Shown here in pieces: positions 63,640 through 64,000 of a stretch of 64,000 bases of DNA. Source of the DNA: Hymenolepis diminuta (Eukaryota > Platyhelminthes > Cestoda > Cyclophyllidea > Hymenolepididae); contig CAADRB010000061.1 in the NCBI GenBank assembly GCA_900708905.1, positions 366,119-430,118 on the forward strand, given 5' to 3'. Every line of letters starts with the position of its first letter. Positions within the stretch are counted from its first letter, which is position 1. The notes beneath the pieces are model-generated. The model was not told the origin of the DNA. It did not search any database and worked only from the letters and a program-made list of their open reading frames with translations. Both the position numbers and the translations under genes were made by a program.

Positions 63640-64000
63640 CTCTCTCTCTGCCAAATGACCTTATACAGTTTGAAGGATAACTCTCTATGCATTTCCAGAA
63701 TTACCCTTTATTCACATTCTCCACACTACCCCGACAATACCCCCACGAAGTTGGGGTTACCTCATTTATGTCCCTATGACGCATAACCCCTGTCTGACAT
63801 GTCTAAACGCGTTCATCGATCTCCCCCCTTTGCTATTACCGCCTCGCTTCACATAAAAGGCACATCTGCACTCATGCTCTGGCATGGCCTTACCCAAGTG
63901 ACTCATATAAAGCTAACCTCGTTTTCCAGACGAGGACAACACACGCTGGTCAGTACGGACTCCTACACATGTCCTGTTCATCTCCTCTCTTCCTCAACAC
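63640..64000. other. Compositionally distinct GC- and pyrimidine-rich block running off the window
   Basis: From about 63640 the DNA becomes clearly less AT-rich and C/T-rich on the plus strand up to the window end. It contains hairpins at 63741-63756 (CCCCA/TGGGG) and 63917-63935 (CCTCGT/ACGAGG, perfect 6-bp stem, 7-nt loop), and CATATAAAG at about 63904. On the minus strand a purine-rich GTGGGGGTAT (63745-63737) precedes TGTCGGGG (63736-63729). This resembles a polypurine tract abutting an LTR start, with AATAAAGGG about 30 bases further. It may be the edge of an LTR-type element or the regulatory start of the next gene. It is truncated by the window, so unresolved. Confidence 0.3.

Overview
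The window reads as flatworm (platyhelminth) nuclear DNA. It is strongly AT-rich and very gene-poor. Its best gene, on the minus strand near the right end, has eight exons. Its first five introns are only 31-40 nt, and its last two are 441 and 93 nt. Tiny 5' introns with longer 3' introns are described for schistosomes and other parasitic flatworms, so a trematode or cestode is the likeliest source. This is an inference from gene architecture, not from a database match.

Layout. 1-983 is AT-rich upstream sequence. 984-2474 (+) is an intact single-exon gene for an unrecognised type I membrane protein: signal peptide, four-cysteine ectodomain, one membrane span and a long cytoplasmic tail. 2475-59140 is a desert of about 57 kb with no gene I can name. 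It holds simple repeats, a decayed fragment resembling a LINE reverse transcriptase, three copies of a purine-rich dispersed repeat, inverted repeats and several GC-richer islands. Some islands look like short exons: 41590-41836 (-), 44205-44340 (-), 47670-47921 (+) and possibly others. 59201-61466 (-) is a TRMT44-type tRNA (uracil-2'-O-)-methyltransferase with a reconstructable, phase-consistent 521-codon model and a poly(A) signal 47 nt past its stop. 61467-63640 is empty AT-rich DNA. From about 63640 to the end the base composition changes to GC- and pyrimidine-rich, as if a repeat or a neighbouring gene begins.

The two confident genes have no evident functional link. I found no rRNA or tRNA gene, no spliced-leader gene, no CRISPR array and no intact transposon. 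The most useful new observations are the small multi-exon candidates at 41.6-41.8 kb and 47.67-47.92 kb (the second predicted to be a 58-residue secreted peptide), the unrecognised membrane protein, and the compact TRMT44 gene. The small candidates rest on splice signals, reading phase and base composition alone, and need transcript evidence.
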